Counted from the first letter of the stretch, positions 48,885-57,487 are shown. The stretch: DNA of 64,000 bases from Kitasatospora humi (GCF_020907985.1 NZ_JAJJPA010000003.1:124001-188000), one strand, 5' to 3'. Notes: generated by a model from the sequence alone, not told the origin. Made by a program: numbers and translations.

Positions 48885-49826
48885 CTACTGGTACAGGGAA
48901 CCGGTGTTCACCACCGGCTGAGTGCCGCGGTCGCCGCACAGCACCACCAGCAGGTTGCTCACCATGGCCGCCTTGCGCTCCTCGTCCAACTCGACCACGT
49001 CACGCTCGGCCAGCCGGTCCAAGGCGGCTTCCACCATGCCGACCGCACCCTCGACGATCAGCTTGCGGGCCGCGACCACCGCGCCGGCCTGCTGGCGCTG
49101 CAGCATCACCTGGGCGACTTCGGGGGCGTAGGCGAGGCGGGTGATCCGGGACTCGATGACCTTGACGCCGGCCGACGCCACCCGGGTGCCGATCTCCTCG
49201 GAGAGCCGCGCGGTGATCTCGTCGGCGCTGTCCCGCAGTGACAGCTGGCCGGGCTCGTGCGAGTCGTACGGGTAGCTGTTGGCGATGTGCCGGACGGCGG
49301 TCTCGGTCTGGATGCCGACGAACTTCACGAAGTCGTCCACCTCGAAGACGGCCTTGGCGGTGTCCTCGACCTGCCAGACCACCACGGCGGCCATCTGGAT
49401 CGGGTTGCCGTCGGCGTCGTTGACCTTGGCGGTCTCGGTCTCGTGGTTGCGGATCCGGGTGGAGATCCGGCGGCGCGAGGTGAGCGGGTTGACCCAGGTC
49501 AGGCCGTCGGCCCGGATGGTGCCCCGGTAGCGGCCGAACAACATGACCACCTGGGCCACGCCGGGGGCGACCACGGTGAGGCCGGCCCACAGCAGCAGGC
49601 CGGTGACGGCCAGCAGCGGGCCGACGCAGACCAGCGCGATGCCCGGCGCGCTGCCGTGGTGCGCGGCCAGCTCGGCAATCCCGACGATGGTGAGCGCGAC
49701 GCCGCCGAGCACCGAGAGCAGGCAGACTCCGAGCATCGGCAGGCCGGCGCGGCCGGTTACCAGCCGCTCGGTGACCTTGGGGGTGGGCATCTGGGGCGTC
49801 GCGGTGGGGTGTTGCTGAGCGGCCAT
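48885..49826 (-). CDS. SPFH/Band 7 membrane protein
   Basis: A 313-residue SPFH (stomatin/flotillin-like) protein. After a cytoplasmic Pro/Thr-rich start come two membrane helices ([20 protein letters not shown] and [20 protein letters not shown]). The SPFH domain starts [20 protein letters not shown]. The C-terminal coiled helix includes [24 protein letters not shown] proteins organise membrane microdomains. The ATG at 49826 has GAGAGGA nine bases upstream; a GTG at 49868 would extend it by 14 residues but runs towards the palindrome. First gene of the SPFH-RHH-GPP34 operon. Confidence 0.88.
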   Translation of the reverse strand: MAAQQHPTATPQMPTPKVTERLVTGRAGLPMLGVCLLSVLGGVALTIVGIAELAAHHGSAPGIALVCVGPLLAVTGLLLWAGLTVVAPGVAQVVMLFGRYRGTIRADGLTWVNPLTSRRRISTRIRNHETETAKVNDADGNPIQMAAVVVWQVEDTAKAVFEVDDFVKFVGIQTETAVRHIANSYPYDSHEPGQLSLRDSADEITARLSEEIGTRVASAGVKVIESRITRLAYAPEVAQVMLQRQQAGAVVAARKLIVEGAVGMVEAALDRLAERDVVELDEERKAAMVSNLLVVLCGDRGTQPVVNTGSLYQ

Positions 49827-49877
49827 CGGACCGGCTCCTCTCGAATCCTCCGTTGAGTCCGTAATCACAGACCTAGC

Positions 49878-49893
49878 AAAGTGATATCACTTT
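49878..49893. promoter_or_regulatory. Perfect 16-bp palindrome upstream of the SPFH operon
   Basis: AAAGTGATATCACTTT is identical to its reverse complement and lies 52 bp before the SPFH start codon, where an operator overlapping the promoter would be. It is strikingly AT-rich for this genome. The RHH protein encoded in the operon is the likely ligand. Confidence 0.7.
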
Positions 49894-50020
49894 ACGTCCG
49901 GCGGTGGAAGGGGGGCCGGTCATGGGCGCACGGGGGGACGGCGTTTCCGGGCGGGTGACGTCACGGGGGGCGTTCATGAGCGGGGTGGCGTTCACGGGCG
50001 GGTGGTGTCCCCCGTGGCGT

Positions 50021-50824
50021 TCACCGGCGGGTGGCGTCGCGGGTGGCGATCACCACGGTTGCGTCCAGCTCCTCGTCCGCGACCACCCGGGCGGCGAGGC
50101 CGGCGCCACGCGCCACCGACAGCGCGGCCGGCAGCTGGCGCTCGCTGGTCTCGAACAGCAACGTGCCACCGGGCGCCAGCCAACCCGGTGCCTCGGCGAC
50201 CATCCGGCGCAGCACGGCCAGCCCGTCCGGGCCGCCGTCCAGCGCCACCCGGGCCTCGTGTTCGCGGGCCTCGGCGGGCAGCAGGGCCAGCCGGTCCGTC
50301 GGCACATAGGGCACATTGGCGATCAGCAGCTCCACCGCGCCGCGCAGCCCGGTCGGCAGCGGATCGAACAGGTCGCCGGTCCACACCGCGCCGCGGTCCG
50401 CCAGGTTGCGGGCGGCGCAGGCGGTCGCGGCCGGATCGATGTCCGCCGCGTGCAGCTCCAGGTCGACGGCGGCGGCCAGCACCGCGCCGAGCGCCCCCGA
50501 ACCGCAGCACAGGTCGACGGTCCGGAACCCGGTGCGGACCAGCCCGAGCGCCTGCCGGGCCAGGAACTCGGTGCGCCGCCGGGGCACGAACACCCCGGCG
50601 TCCACCGCGATCCGCAGACCGCAGAAGTCGGCCCAGCCGACGATGTGTTCGATCGGGTGCCCGGCCGCCCGGCGGTCGACCATGCGGGCCAGTTCGGCAT
50701 CGGAGCGGGCGGCGGCGAGCAGCAGCTCCGCCTCCTCCTCGGCGAAGACGCAGCCGGCGGTGCGCAGCGTCGCGGCGACGGCGGGGATGGTGGCGGAGCG
50801 AACGGAGTCGGGCAGAGCGGTCAT
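50021..50824 (-). CDS. Putative protein N(5)-glutamine methyltransferase
   Basis: A 267-residue HemK/PrmC-like SAM-dependent methyltransferase. Key motifs are the N-terminal HPIEHIVGWADFCGLRI and VFVPRRRTEFLARQAL. The SAM loop is VDLCCGSGALGAVLA, and IANVPYVPTD supplies the NPPY-type catalytic motif in the form NVPY. Relatives methylate glutamine side chains in release factors. This version is shorter and more divergent than PrmC, and NVPY is a known variant, so the substrate may differ. The gene stands alone, leftward. Confidence 0.82.
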   Translation of the reverse strand: MTALPDSVRSATIPAVAATLRTAGCVFAEEEAELLLAAARSDAELARMVDRRAAGHPIEHIVGWADFCGLRIAVDAGVFVPRRRTEFLARQALGLVRTGFRTVDLCCGSGALGAVLAAAVDLELHAADIDPAATACAARNLADRGAVWTGDLFDPLPTGLRGAVELLIANVPYVPTDRLALLPAEAREHEARVALDGGPDGLAVLRRMVAEAPGWLAPGGTLLFETSERQLPAALSVARGAGLAARVVADEELDATVVIATRDATRR

Positions 50825-51204
50825 GGGAGAGCCTTCCGGGGATCCGAAGGGTACTCTCGCGGCTCAGCTCGACGAACGGCGACCGCGCGGGGTGAGTACC
50901 CGGACAACAGCAGCGTTGATGGGTCTCACCTCCTCGGTCGGGCCCCGCGATCGGCGGAGCGGCAGCGGCCCTCGGCGGGCCAACCGGGCAGAACCGTACC
51001 AGAAGGTCGGCTCGGCACAAGCCCGTTGGCGGTCCCACCCGAGTACGCGGCGTTTCGGTGGGCGCAGGTGCGGAGCCTGGTGGTGTGGTGGGGCAGGCGC
51101 ACGGACGTGGTGGCGGCCCGGTCGGGGCTCGCGCGGATCGGGCCGTGCGGCCCGGCGGCGGGTGCGGCTCGGTTTCGGGCTCGGCCGGTCGTTCGGGTGC
51201 GGGC
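50825..51204. other. Intergenic region with a two-copy 36-bp repeat
   Basis: The 380-bp stretch between the methyltransferase and the MFS gene holds two adjacent 36-bp direct repeats (51172-51207 and 51208-51243, starting GTTTCGGGCTCGGCCGG). The second runs into the last codons of the MFS gene, reading ARTRTAGRARN. I see no gene with a credible start. Confidence 0.55.
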
Positions 51205-52473
51205 TCAGTTTCGGGCTCGGCCGGCCGTTCGGGTGCGGGCTCGGGCGAGGGTGAGCAGCAGCACCAGGCACAGTACGGCGGCGGTGCAGGCGAAGTACTG
51301 CACGGCGGCGAGGAGCCCGGTGAACGCGGCCAGGAAGCCGACGCCGACGACGGGTAGGCCGACGCCGAGGTAGAGGATCACGTAGAAGCTGGAGAGCACG
51401 TCGGCCCGGCGTTCGGCGGGGGCGGCCTGGTTGACGGCGGTGAGGCCGCCGAGGAAGGCCAACCCCTGGCCGACGCCCGCGACGACGGTGGCGGTGAGCA
51501 GCAGGGGCAGCGAGGAGAGGCCGCCCGCGAGGGCGAGCAGCAGCAACCCGCTTGCCAGCAGTGGCAGTCCGATGAGCTCCAGGGTGCGGACCGGCCTTCC
51601 GTAGCAGAGGAGTTGGGTGATCGCCGAGCAGGCCAGCAGCAGTGCCACGGCGGCACCGCCCAGGAGCAGGTTCCTGCTGCCGGAGAGGGTGGCGACATAG
51701 GTGGGGATCATGGTGAGGAAGAGCCCGACCACGGCGAAGGCGAGGAAGCCGGTCGTCCCGCTGCTGGCGAACAACGTCCGCATGGCAGCGGGGATTTCGG
51801 GGCGGCGGGGGCGCCAGCGGGTACGCGCGTCCGGTGCCGGGAGGGTGGCGATCGCTACCGCGGCCGGCACCAGCAGCGCGATCTCGAGCGCGAAGGGCAG
51901 CACCTGCGGCTCGGGGGCGTACTGGGCGAGCAGGCCGGCCAGGACCGGCCCGAGTCCCAGGCCTGCCACGGACGTTGCGGTCGACACCAGGGCCGCCTTG
52001 CGCCGGTCGCCGGCCGGTTCGAGTTCGGTCAGCGCGGCGGTCAGCGGCCCGGAAGCCGCGCCGACCGCGAGGCCCTGGAGGATCCGGGCGGCGAACAGCC
52101 ATGCCGTGCTGGTGGCGAGGGCGAAGCCCAGCGAGCCCAGCGCGGCCACGGCGACGGCCGGCAGCAGCACGGCGCGGTGCCCGAGCGCGTCCGCGAGTGG
52201 GCCGGCCAGCAGGAGCGAGGGGATCAGTACGGCCACGTAGGCGGCGAAGATCAGTGTGACGACCAGGGGCGAGAAGCCGAACCGCGCCGCATAGCCGCGG
52301 TACAGGGGGGTCGGCAGGTTGGTGCCGGTGAGCAGGATCAGCAGTACGTAGCCGGTGGACCAGAAGCGTAAGGCTGAACGCGGGTCCTTCTGCGCGGAGT
52401 TGGTCTTCCCGCTCGAAGGGTCGTGGTGCGGCGGCCGGCTGCGGTGTGCGGCGGTGGGGTGATCGAGGGGCAT
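51205..52473 (-). CDS. MFS transporter
   Basis: A 422-residue major facilitator with about 12 membrane helices after a 45-residue hydrophilic N-terminus. The A-motif loop is GPLADALGHRAVLLP, and the helix-4 segment LFAARILQGLAVGAASGPL marks a drug:H+ antiporter-like protein. The ATG at 52473 fits; the upstream frame overlaps the divergent ArsR gene. The repeat at 51208 overlaps its last codons. An ArsR-type gene is divergent 82 bp away with palindromic sites between, so the exporter is probably under that repressor. Confidence 0.88.
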   Translation of the reverse strand: MPLDHPTAAHRSRPPHHDPSSGKTNSAQKDPRSALRFWSTGYVLLILLTGTNLPTPLYRGYAARFGFSPLVVTLIFAAYVAVLIPSLLLAGPLADALGHRAVLLPAVAVAALGSLGFALATSTAWLFAARILQGLAVGAASGPLTAALTELEPAGDRRKAALVSTATSVAGLGLGPVLAGLLAQYAPEPQVLPFALEIALLVPAAVAIATLPAPDARTRWRPRRPEIPAAMRTLFASSGTTGFLAFAVVGLFLTMIPTYVATLSGSRNLLLGGAAVALLLACSAITQLLCYGRPVRTLELIGLPLLASGLLLLALAGGLSSLPLLLTATVVAGVGQGLAFLGGLTAVNQAAPAERRADVLSSFYVILYLGVGLPVVGVGFLAAFTGLLAAVQYFACTAAVLCLVLLLTLARARTRTAGRARN

Positions 52474-52490
52474 GGGCGCTCCCAGTAGAC

Positions 52491-52511
52491 ATGTTCGAGT
52501 CTGCCGAACAT
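52491..52511. promoter_or_regulatory. ArsR-type operator
   Basis: ATGTTCG at 52491-52497 and CGAACAT at 52505-52511 form a perfect 7-bp inverted repeat with a seven-base centre. Related half-sites (TGTTCGGACA, GAACATG) recur up to 52540. The cluster lies in the 82-bp gap between the MFS gene and the ArsR-type gene and covers both promoters. Confidence 0.6.
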
Positions 52512-52555
52512 AGCATGTGTTCGGACATCCTGAACATGCTGGATATGCTGGGACC

Positions 52556-52903
52556 ATGGCCAGCCGTACCGCGACCGAACTCGTCCACCCCGACCGCGAC
52601 CAACTGCGGTTCACCGCCGTGCTGGCCGCCCTCAGTGACCCGGTCCGGCTGGCCATCGTGGCCCGCCTGGCCGATGCCGAGCGCGAAGGCGGCGCCCTGG
52701 CCTGCACCACGTTCGCGCTGCCGGTCAGCAAGTCGACCCAGAGCGGCCACTTCAAGGTGCTGCGCGAGGCCGGCGTGATCCGCCAACACGACGAGGGCAC
52801 CCGGAGGTTGAACCGCCTGCGCCGCGACGACCTGGATGCCCGCTTCCCCGGCCTGCTCGACCTCGCCGTCCCGCAGGGGCGCGAGGTGATCGCCGGCTGG
52901 TGA
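52556..52903 (+). CDS. ArsR-family transcription regulator
   Basis: A 115-residue winged-helix repressor. The HTH reads FTAVLAALSDPVRLAIVARL, then VSKSTQSGHFKVLREAGVI, with the wing DEGTRRLNRLRRDDLDARFP. No metal-binding cysteine pair is visible (one Cys in ALACTTFAL), so it probably senses an organic compound, or the cue is unknown. The ATG at 52556 is chosen over earlier in-frame starts lying within the operator cluster. Divergent from the MFS exporter that it likely controls. Confidence 0.86.
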   Translation: MASRTATELVHPDRDQLRFTAVLAALSDPVRLAIVARLADAEREGGALACTTFALPVSKSTQSGHFKVLREAGVIRQHDEGTRRLNRLRRDDLDARFPGLLDLAVPQGREVIAGW

Positions 52904-53007
52904 GGGGAAGCTTCACCACTTGCGCAAGCGTTTTCGTGGAGTGCGTGATGTTGGTCCGCCCCGAGGGCAGGAACCAGCAGGTTCGCGGAGGTTCGGGCAG
53001 CGGCTTG

Positions 53008-53835
53008 TCAGTGCGGTCCGCGACCAGGGACGGTCGGGGCGGCGTGGGCGAACGCCACCAGGTCGGCGTTGAGCTGTCGCCGGTGCGACAGGTGGAGCAT
53101 GTGGGAGGCGTGCCGGTAGACCACGAGCCTGCTGCCGGGGATCAGCTCCGCCGAGCGGCGGCCGCAGGCTTCCAAGGGGGCGAAGGCGTCGCTGTCGCCG
53201 TGGATGACCAGCGCCGGGAGCCTGATCCGGCGCAGCTCGGCCCGGAAGTCGGCCGCCGTGTTGGCGGCGGTGCAGTCGACCGCCGCCTTGAGCGACACGC
53301 CCATCCAGTCCTGAATGGTCCGGTCCTTCTCCACCTGCGGTATCGAACAGCCGGGCAGCCCGTCACCGAAGGACAGTCGGGCGTTCTCCGCCACCCACTG
53401 GCCGTAGCCGACCCGAAGCCGGTCGAGCAGCGCTGCCGCCACGGTGGGCTCGACATCCAGGTGCGGGACTGTCGAACCCACCAGCGCGATGCGGGAGATG
53501 CGTTGGTCACCGTGCCTGCTGAGGTACCGCACCACCTCGCCGCCGCCCATCGAGTGCCCGATCAGGGTGACGTCGGTGAGGTCCAACGCCTCCAGCAGGG
53601 CGGCCAGGTCGTCGGCAAGGGTGTCGAACTCGTACCCGGTGCCGGGGTCGTCGGAGCGCCCGTGGCCTCGGCGGTCGTAGGCGATCGTGCGGTGACCGTG
53701 TTCAACCAGGTGTTGCATCTGGTGCTGCCACATTTGACTGCTCATCAGCATGCTGTGGATGAATACGACCGGTCGTCCGGTGCCCCAGTCCCGGTAGAAC
53801 AGCTGTGTGCCGTCGGGGGTACGGATGGTCGGCAT
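53008..53835 (-). CDS. Alpha/beta hydrolase (chloroperoxidase-like)
   Basis: A 275-residue alpha/beta hydrolase of the cofactor-free haloperoxidase/esterase group. It starts MPTIRTPDGTQLFYRDWGTG, with oxyanion region FIHSMLM and nucleophile Ser in IGHSMGGGEV. The acid is in IHGDSDAFAPL, and the catalytic His is near YRHASHMLHLSH. The ATG at 53835 opens on the family N-terminus. Natural substrate unknown. It is leftward and separate from the VOC gene upstream, from which a hairpin divides it. Confidence 0.88.
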   Translation of the reverse strand: MPTIRTPDGTQLFYRDWGTGRPVVFIHSMLMSSQMWQHQMQHLVEHGHRTIAYDRRGHGRSDDPGTGYEFDTLADDLAALLEALDLTDVTLIGHSMGGGEVVRYLSRHGDQRISRIALVGSTVPHLDVEPTVAAALLDRLRVGYGQWVAENARLSFGDGLPGCSIPQVEKDRTIQDWMGVSLKAAVDCTAANTAADFRAELRRIRLPALVIHGDSDAFAPLEACGRRSAELIPGSRLVVYRHASHMLHLSHRRQLNADLVAFAHAAPTVPGRGPH

Positions 53836-53926
53836 GATCGGCGTCCCTTCTTCTGACGGCCGGGGTGGCCGCTGACGCAACGATCCGCGGTGCCGCCGTG
53901 GAAGGGTCAAGTCCGGTTGCCGGTGG

Positions 53927-53949
53927 AACTCTCCCACGGCGGGAGAGTT
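53927..53949 (-). terminator. Hairpin after the VOC gene
   Basis: A perfect 9-bp stem (AACTCTCCC with its complement) and a five-base loop lie just downstream of the leftward VOC gene's stop, and upstream of the hydrolase gene. Confidence 0.6.
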
Positions 53950-53964
53950 CGCCTCTCGTCTCCG

Positions 53965-54363
53965 TCAGCGGGCGAACTTCTCGATGGCCGCAGGGGTGAC
54001 GGGGGTGAAGAAATTGACGAGGTTGCCGTCCGGGTCGCGGACCAGGAGCGACCGGTTGCCCCAGGGCATCGTGGTGGGCTCGGTCACGAAGTCGGTGACG
54101 AAATCGGCCAGCTGCCGGTACACGCCGTCCACGTCGGCGACGAGGAATTCGATGATCACGCTGCTGTTGTCGGCCGGACGGGCCGAACCGGGCGCGAACA
54201 GCGCCACGGTGCGGGTGCTGCCGATCGCCAGGGTCGCGCGGGCGGTCCGCAGGTCGGCGAAGTCCTCGGTGGACCAGTCCGCCCGCACTCCGGTGGCCCG
54301 CTCGTAGAAGTCGACGAGGCGCGCGACATCGCTGGTGATGATCCGCATCGAAACGAGGTTCAT
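53965..54363 (-). CDS. VOC (glyoxalase/bleomycin-resistance) family protein
   Basis: A 132-residue vicinal-oxygen-chelate protein: MNLVSMRIITSDVARLVDFY as the first repeat and SSVIIEFLVADVDGVYRQLA with SLLVRDPDGNLVNFFTP as the second. The beta-alpha-beta-beta-beta modules and the Glu in IIEFLV suit a metal site, but the His of classical glyoxalase is not obvious. It is divergent from a WYL regulator 93 bp away that probably controls it. Substrate unknown. Confidence 0.85.
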   Translation of the reverse strand: MNLVSMRIITSDVARLVDFYERATGVRADWSTEDFADLRTARATLAIGSTRTVALFAPGSARPADNSSVIIEFLVADVDGVYRQLADFVTDFVTEPTTMPWGNRSLLVRDPDGNLVNFFTPVTPAAIEKFAR

Positions 54364-54456
54364 GGTGCTCTCCTCAGGTTGCTGGAGCCGTTGCACCTCG
54401 CACGCTAGGACAGATAGTGGACAGAATCGGTCCGGTATCAGAGCTAGGCTCGTGAC

Positions 54457-55470
54457 ATGGGCCGACCTACCAGCCGCGTGCTCACCCTCCTGGAACTCCT
54501 GCAGTCGGGTGGCGTCAGAACGGTGGCCGAACTCGCCGACCGGCTCGGCGTCGACGGGCGCACCGTGCGGCGGTACGTGGACCACCTGGTCGACCTCGAC
54601 ATCCCCGTCGAGGCGGTCCGTGGCCGCTACGGCGGCTACCGGCTCGCCCCCGGGTACCGCCTGCCGCCGCTCATGCTCAACGACGACGAGGCGCTCGCCG
54701 TGCTGCTCGGCCTCGTCGCCGGCCGCAGGACAGGGCTGCTGACGGCGACGGAGACCGCGGGCGAGACGGCGGCGGCCAAGATCCGCCGGGTCCTGCCCGA
54801 GCGTCTCGCCCGCCGGCTCGACGCCGTCATGGAGACCCTCGCCTTCACGGCACCGCCGGGCGAGTCGGCCACGCCGGAGACAGGGGTCCTGCTCACGGTC
54901 GCCGATGCGGTACGCCATCGCCGCCCGCTCTCGATCAGGTACACCGCCCGAGACGGCCGACGCAGCGAACGCACGCTGCACCCGTACGGGATCGTCACCC
55001 ATTCCGGCCGGTGGTACGTCACGGGCTCCGATCCCGAGATCGGCCAGGACCGGACCTTCCGGCTCGACCGCATCGCGGACGCGCGGAGCTTGCCGGGCTC
55101 ATTCGAGCCGCCCACCGGACTCGACCCGGCACAGCGCGTCCTGTCGGGGCTCGCCGAGGCCGCGTACCGGCACGAAGTGACCCTGCGGATCCACGGGACG
55201 GTCGAACAGATCCGCGCCCGACTGCCTGCCAGCATCGCGAGCGTGACGGAGCCGGAGCCTGCGGAAGGCACGGATCCGCACGCCGAGCGCTGGCTCCACG
55301 TCGAATTGAGAGCAGAACGGCTCGACTGGTTGCCTCCTGTACTCGCCTCGCTCGACCGGCCGTTCGTCATCGAGCGACCGGACGAACTCCGAGACCTCGT
55401 CATCGCGCTCGCCGACCGGCTCGCCACCTCTGCCCGCCGGCACCATCAAGGGCCACCCGGGCCGAGCTGA
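54457..55470 (+). CDS. YafY-type HTH/WYL transcription regulator
   Basis: A 337-residue regulator. The N-terminal HTH is RVLTLLELLQSGGVRTVAEL then DRLGVDGRTVRRYVDHLVDL. The linker has RGRYGGYRLAPGYRLPPLML. The WYL domain lies around residues 145-215 (SIRYTARDGRRSERTLHPYG, GRWYVTGSD), where Trp-Tyr-Val stands in for the signature. A WCX-type C-terminal region completes it. WYL domains sense nucleotides or other small ligands. It is divergent from the VOC gene; direct GGACAG repeats in the gap (about 54410-54445) may be its sites. Confidence 0.87.
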   Translation: MGRPTSRVLTLLELLQSGGVRTVAELADRLGVDGRTVRRYVDHLVDLDIPVEAVRGRYGGYRLAPGYRLPPLMLNDDEALAVLLGLVAGRRTGLLTATETAGETAAAKIRRVLPERLARRLDAVMETLAFTAPPGESATPETGVLLTVADAVRHRRPLSIRYTARDGRRSERTLHPYGIVTHSGRWYVTGSDPEIGQDRTFRLDRIADARSLPGSFEPPTGLDPAQRVLSGLAEAAYRHEVTLRIHGTVEQIRARLPASIASVTEPEPAEGTDPHAERWLHVELRAERLDWLPPVLASLDRPFVIERPDELRDLVIALADRLATSARRHHQGPPGPS

Positions 55471-55556
55471 ACCTGGAGCGGTGCGGCTCGGGGGTGCCTA
55501 CGGGGTGACCCGTCGGGCCGGTCGCCCCGGACAACTGGCAACCGGCCGGGCGGGGT

Positions 55557-55733
55557 TCAGTGGCGGGTGGCGAGTTGGAGGAAGGCGGACCAGGCGGCGG
55601 GGGTGAGGGTGAGGGCGGGGCCGTGCTGGTCTTTGGAGTCGCGGACGTGGATGGTGGTGGGGGTCTTTGCGATCTCCACGCACTGGCCACCCTCGGCGCT
55701 GCTGTGGCTGCTCTTGAACCAGGTGAGTTCCAC
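55557..55733 (-). CDS. DUF397 protein, second copy
   Basis: A 58-residue DUF397 protein: ELTWFKSSHSSAEGGQCVEI, then KTPTTIHVRDSKDQHGPALT. It starts with GTG preceded by AGGAG and lies 17 bp after the first copy. The two proteins differ at only three positions over their last 55 residues. DUF397 proteins are small partners encoded beside WhiJ-like regulators in Streptomyces, and several such loci affect development; the mechanism is thought to involve antagonism of the regulator. Confidence 0.85.
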   Translation of the reverse strand: MELTWFKSSHSSAEGGQCVEIAKTPTTIHVRDSKDQHGPALTLTPAAWSAFLQLATRH

Positions 55734-55923
55734 GGGCCTGCTCCTGAGGGTCAGTGGCGGGTGGCGAGTTGGAGGAAGGCGGACCAGGCGGCGGGGGTGA
55801 GGGTGAGGGCGGGGCCGTGCTGGTCTTTGGAGTCGCGGACGTGGATGGTGGTGGGGGTCTTGGCGACCTCCACGCACTCGCCGCCCTCGGCGCTGCTGTG
55901 GCTGCTCTTGAACCAGGCGAGTT
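55557..55923. repeat. Tandem duplication of the DUF397 gene
   Basis: Two direct copies about 170 bp long, 194 bp apart (55557-55729 and 55751-55923). They are identical for about 110 bp at the 3' coding end and differ at about six positions near the 5' coding end. The uneven spread of differences suggests recent duplication or gene conversion. Confidence 0.9.
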
Positions 55924-55936
55924 CCGTGGCGTTCAT
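55751..55936 (-). CDS. DUF397 protein, first copy
   Basis: A 61-residue DUF397 protein (MNATELAWFKSSHSSAEGGE, with the same KTPTTIHVRDSKDQ core). The ATG overlaps the stop of the XRE regulator as ATGA, so the two are translationally coupled. It has the single conserved cysteine and the R-D-S-K segment of the family. It is the likely parent of the tandem copy that follows. Confidence 0.88.
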   Translation of the reverse strand: MNATELAWFKSSHSSAEGGECVEVAKTPTTIHVRDSKDQHGPALTLTPAAWSAFLQLATRH

Positions 55937-56808
55937 CGTTCTCCCAGGATCCTTAGAATCAGAGTCGCGGACTCGGACGGAGTGAGCGCCTGAGCCCGGA
56001 GGAGGCCGTACTGTGAGGCCAGGATACGGACCTCCTCCGTCACCGTGCAGAGACGACTGATGTTCTGCACCTCCAGGTAGCCGACCTGCGGCCGGCCCTT
56101 CGGGGTGAGGAGGGTGAACGGTCCGCTCATGCCCGCGTGTTCGGTGCGGTCCATCGGCATGACCTGAATCGACACGTTGCGCTGGCGGCCGACGCGGATC
56201 AGCTGTTCAAGTTGCCCGTGGTGTACGTCCCAGCCGCCGAGCGGCCGCCGCACGACGGCCTCCTCGATGATCCAGCTGAAGTCGGGGAGCGGCCACTTGT
56301 CCAGGATCGCCTGGCGGGCCAGTCGGGCCATCACCCGCTCCTCGATGATCTGTTCGGCCAGCAGCGGCCGACGCATGTAGTGCAGCGCCCGCGCGTGCTG
56401 CTCGGTCTGGAGGAGGCCGGGGATGAAGTGAGTGCTGTACCCGTGCAGCTCCACTGCCTCCGACTCCAGGCGAACGAAGTCCCGGAACCATGCCGGATGC
56501 TTCACCCGGGCCCGCGACTTCGCCGCCTCCAAGTCGGGCTTCAGCGCCAGCAGCAGCCCGCCGGCGTCCAGCACCTTGTCCACGACCTCCAGCATGTCGG
56601 GGTGCAGGGTGCGCCGGCCGCGCTCCAGTGAGGAGACCTGGTCCTCGCCGTAGCCGATCAGCTGGCCGAACTCGCGCTGCGTCAAGCCCTTGCGCTCGCG
56701 CAGCAGTTTGATCATCTTGCCGATGGCGCGGAAGAAGTCGGCCGCACCCTCGTGGTCTTCCGGCGCCTCCGGGCGCCTTTCCTCGTCCTGCTCAGCAATC
56801 GTCATCAT
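55933..56808 (-). CDS. WhiJ-type XRE regulator (DUF5753)
   Basis: A 291-residue regulator with an N-terminal XRE HTH (residues about 28-85, KLLRERKGLTQREFGQLIGY then EDQVSSLERGRRTLHPD). A C-terminal DUF5753 domain includes FIPGLLQTEQHARAL and VSIQVMPMDR. This architecture, with a DUF397 partner and a divergent ATPase, is the WhiJ-like module amplified in Streptomyces genomes. The ATG at 56808 is used; a GTG/ATG further up would add 15 residues. It overlaps the first DUF397 gene by four bases. Confidence 0.88.
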   Translation of the reverse strand: MMTIAEQDEERRPEAPEDHEGAADFFRAIGKMIKLLRERKGLTQREFGQLIGYGEDQVSSLERGRRTLHPDMLEVVDKVLDAGGLLLALKPDLEAAKSRARVKHPAWFRDFVRLESEAVELHGYSTHFIPGLLQTEQHARALHYMRRPLLAEQIIEERVMARLARQAILDKWPLPDFSWIIEEAVVRRPLGGWDVHHGQLEQLIRVGRQRNVSIQVMPMDRTEHAGMSGPFTLLTPKGRPQVGYLEVQNISRLCTVTEEVRILASQYGLLRAQALTPSESATLILRILGER

Positions 56809-56945
56809 GACCACCGCCCCTGACGCACGATCAATTCGGTTACGACCGCCCACCCGGACAAGCCCGCACAGCGCACTCGTACGCTTACGGTGAGTACCGG
56901 TAGTCGCCCTGGTCAGCGTACGCGCAAGTCGCCACGCTGAATGAC

Positions 56946-57404
56946 ATGACGACTGATTTCACTCTTGCGGAGCAGCCCGACCCTGTGTCCCGGGTCTGGT
57001 GGCACCTCCCGGCCACCCCGCTCGGCGCTCGGCGGGCCAGGCTGCACGCCGTCCAACAGGTGTGCGCGTGGGGCTGGAAGCCCGACTCGCACATGGTCGA
57101 GCGCGTCACGCTGATCGTTGCCGAGCTCGCGTCGAACGCCATCACGCACGGACGCCGTCGCGGATTCGGGTTCCAACTCCGGCTTTCCCTCGATCCGTTC
57201 GCCGGTCTGCCGAAGCTCCTGCGGATCGAGGTGACCGACCCGCGGGGTGAGCGCCTGCCGCGGCAGCAGGCGGGCGAGGCGTCGGCTGACGCCGAGTCGG
57301 GGCGCGGTCTGCTGATCGTGGACGCCCTCGCCGACCGCTGGGGCACGGAGCCCTACCCGCCGTCCGGCAAGACGCTCTGGTGCGAGCTGGACCTCGGGGG
57401 TTGA
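56946..57404 (+). CDS. ATP-binding protein, RsbW-like anti-sigma family
   Basis: A 152-residue GHKL-fold ATPase of the serine-kinase anti-sigma type. The N-box is TLIVAELASNAITHG, the G1 box VTDPRGERLPRQ and the G2 region SGRGLLIVDALADRWG. No membrane or partner domain is fused. It is divergent from the XRE-DUF397 genes, 137 bp away, completing the WhiJ-type trio. Its binding partner is not deducible from sequence. Confidence 0.87.
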   Translation: MTTDFTLAEQPDPVSRVWWHLPATPLGARRARLHAVQQVCAWGWKPDSHMVERVTLIVAELASNAITHGRRRGFGFQLRLSLDPFAGLPKLLRIEVTDPRGERLPRQQAGEASADAESGRGLLIVDALADRWGTEPYPPSGKTLWCELDLGG

Positions 57405-57481
57405 GGGCCCGCTGCGGTGCCCGGTGGCCCGGCCGGCCAGACCGATCAGGAATGGAGAAGCACCGGTCGCCGAGCCGCAAC

Positions 57482-57487
57482 TAGCGT
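57482..57487 (+). promoter_or_regulatory. -10 of the intron-interrupted ArsR gene
   Basis: TAGCGT lies six bases before an AT that I infer was the first two bases of the ArsR start codon. In streptomycetes a -10 this close to ATG usually means a leaderless transcript. The intron begins immediately after. Confidence 0.5.
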
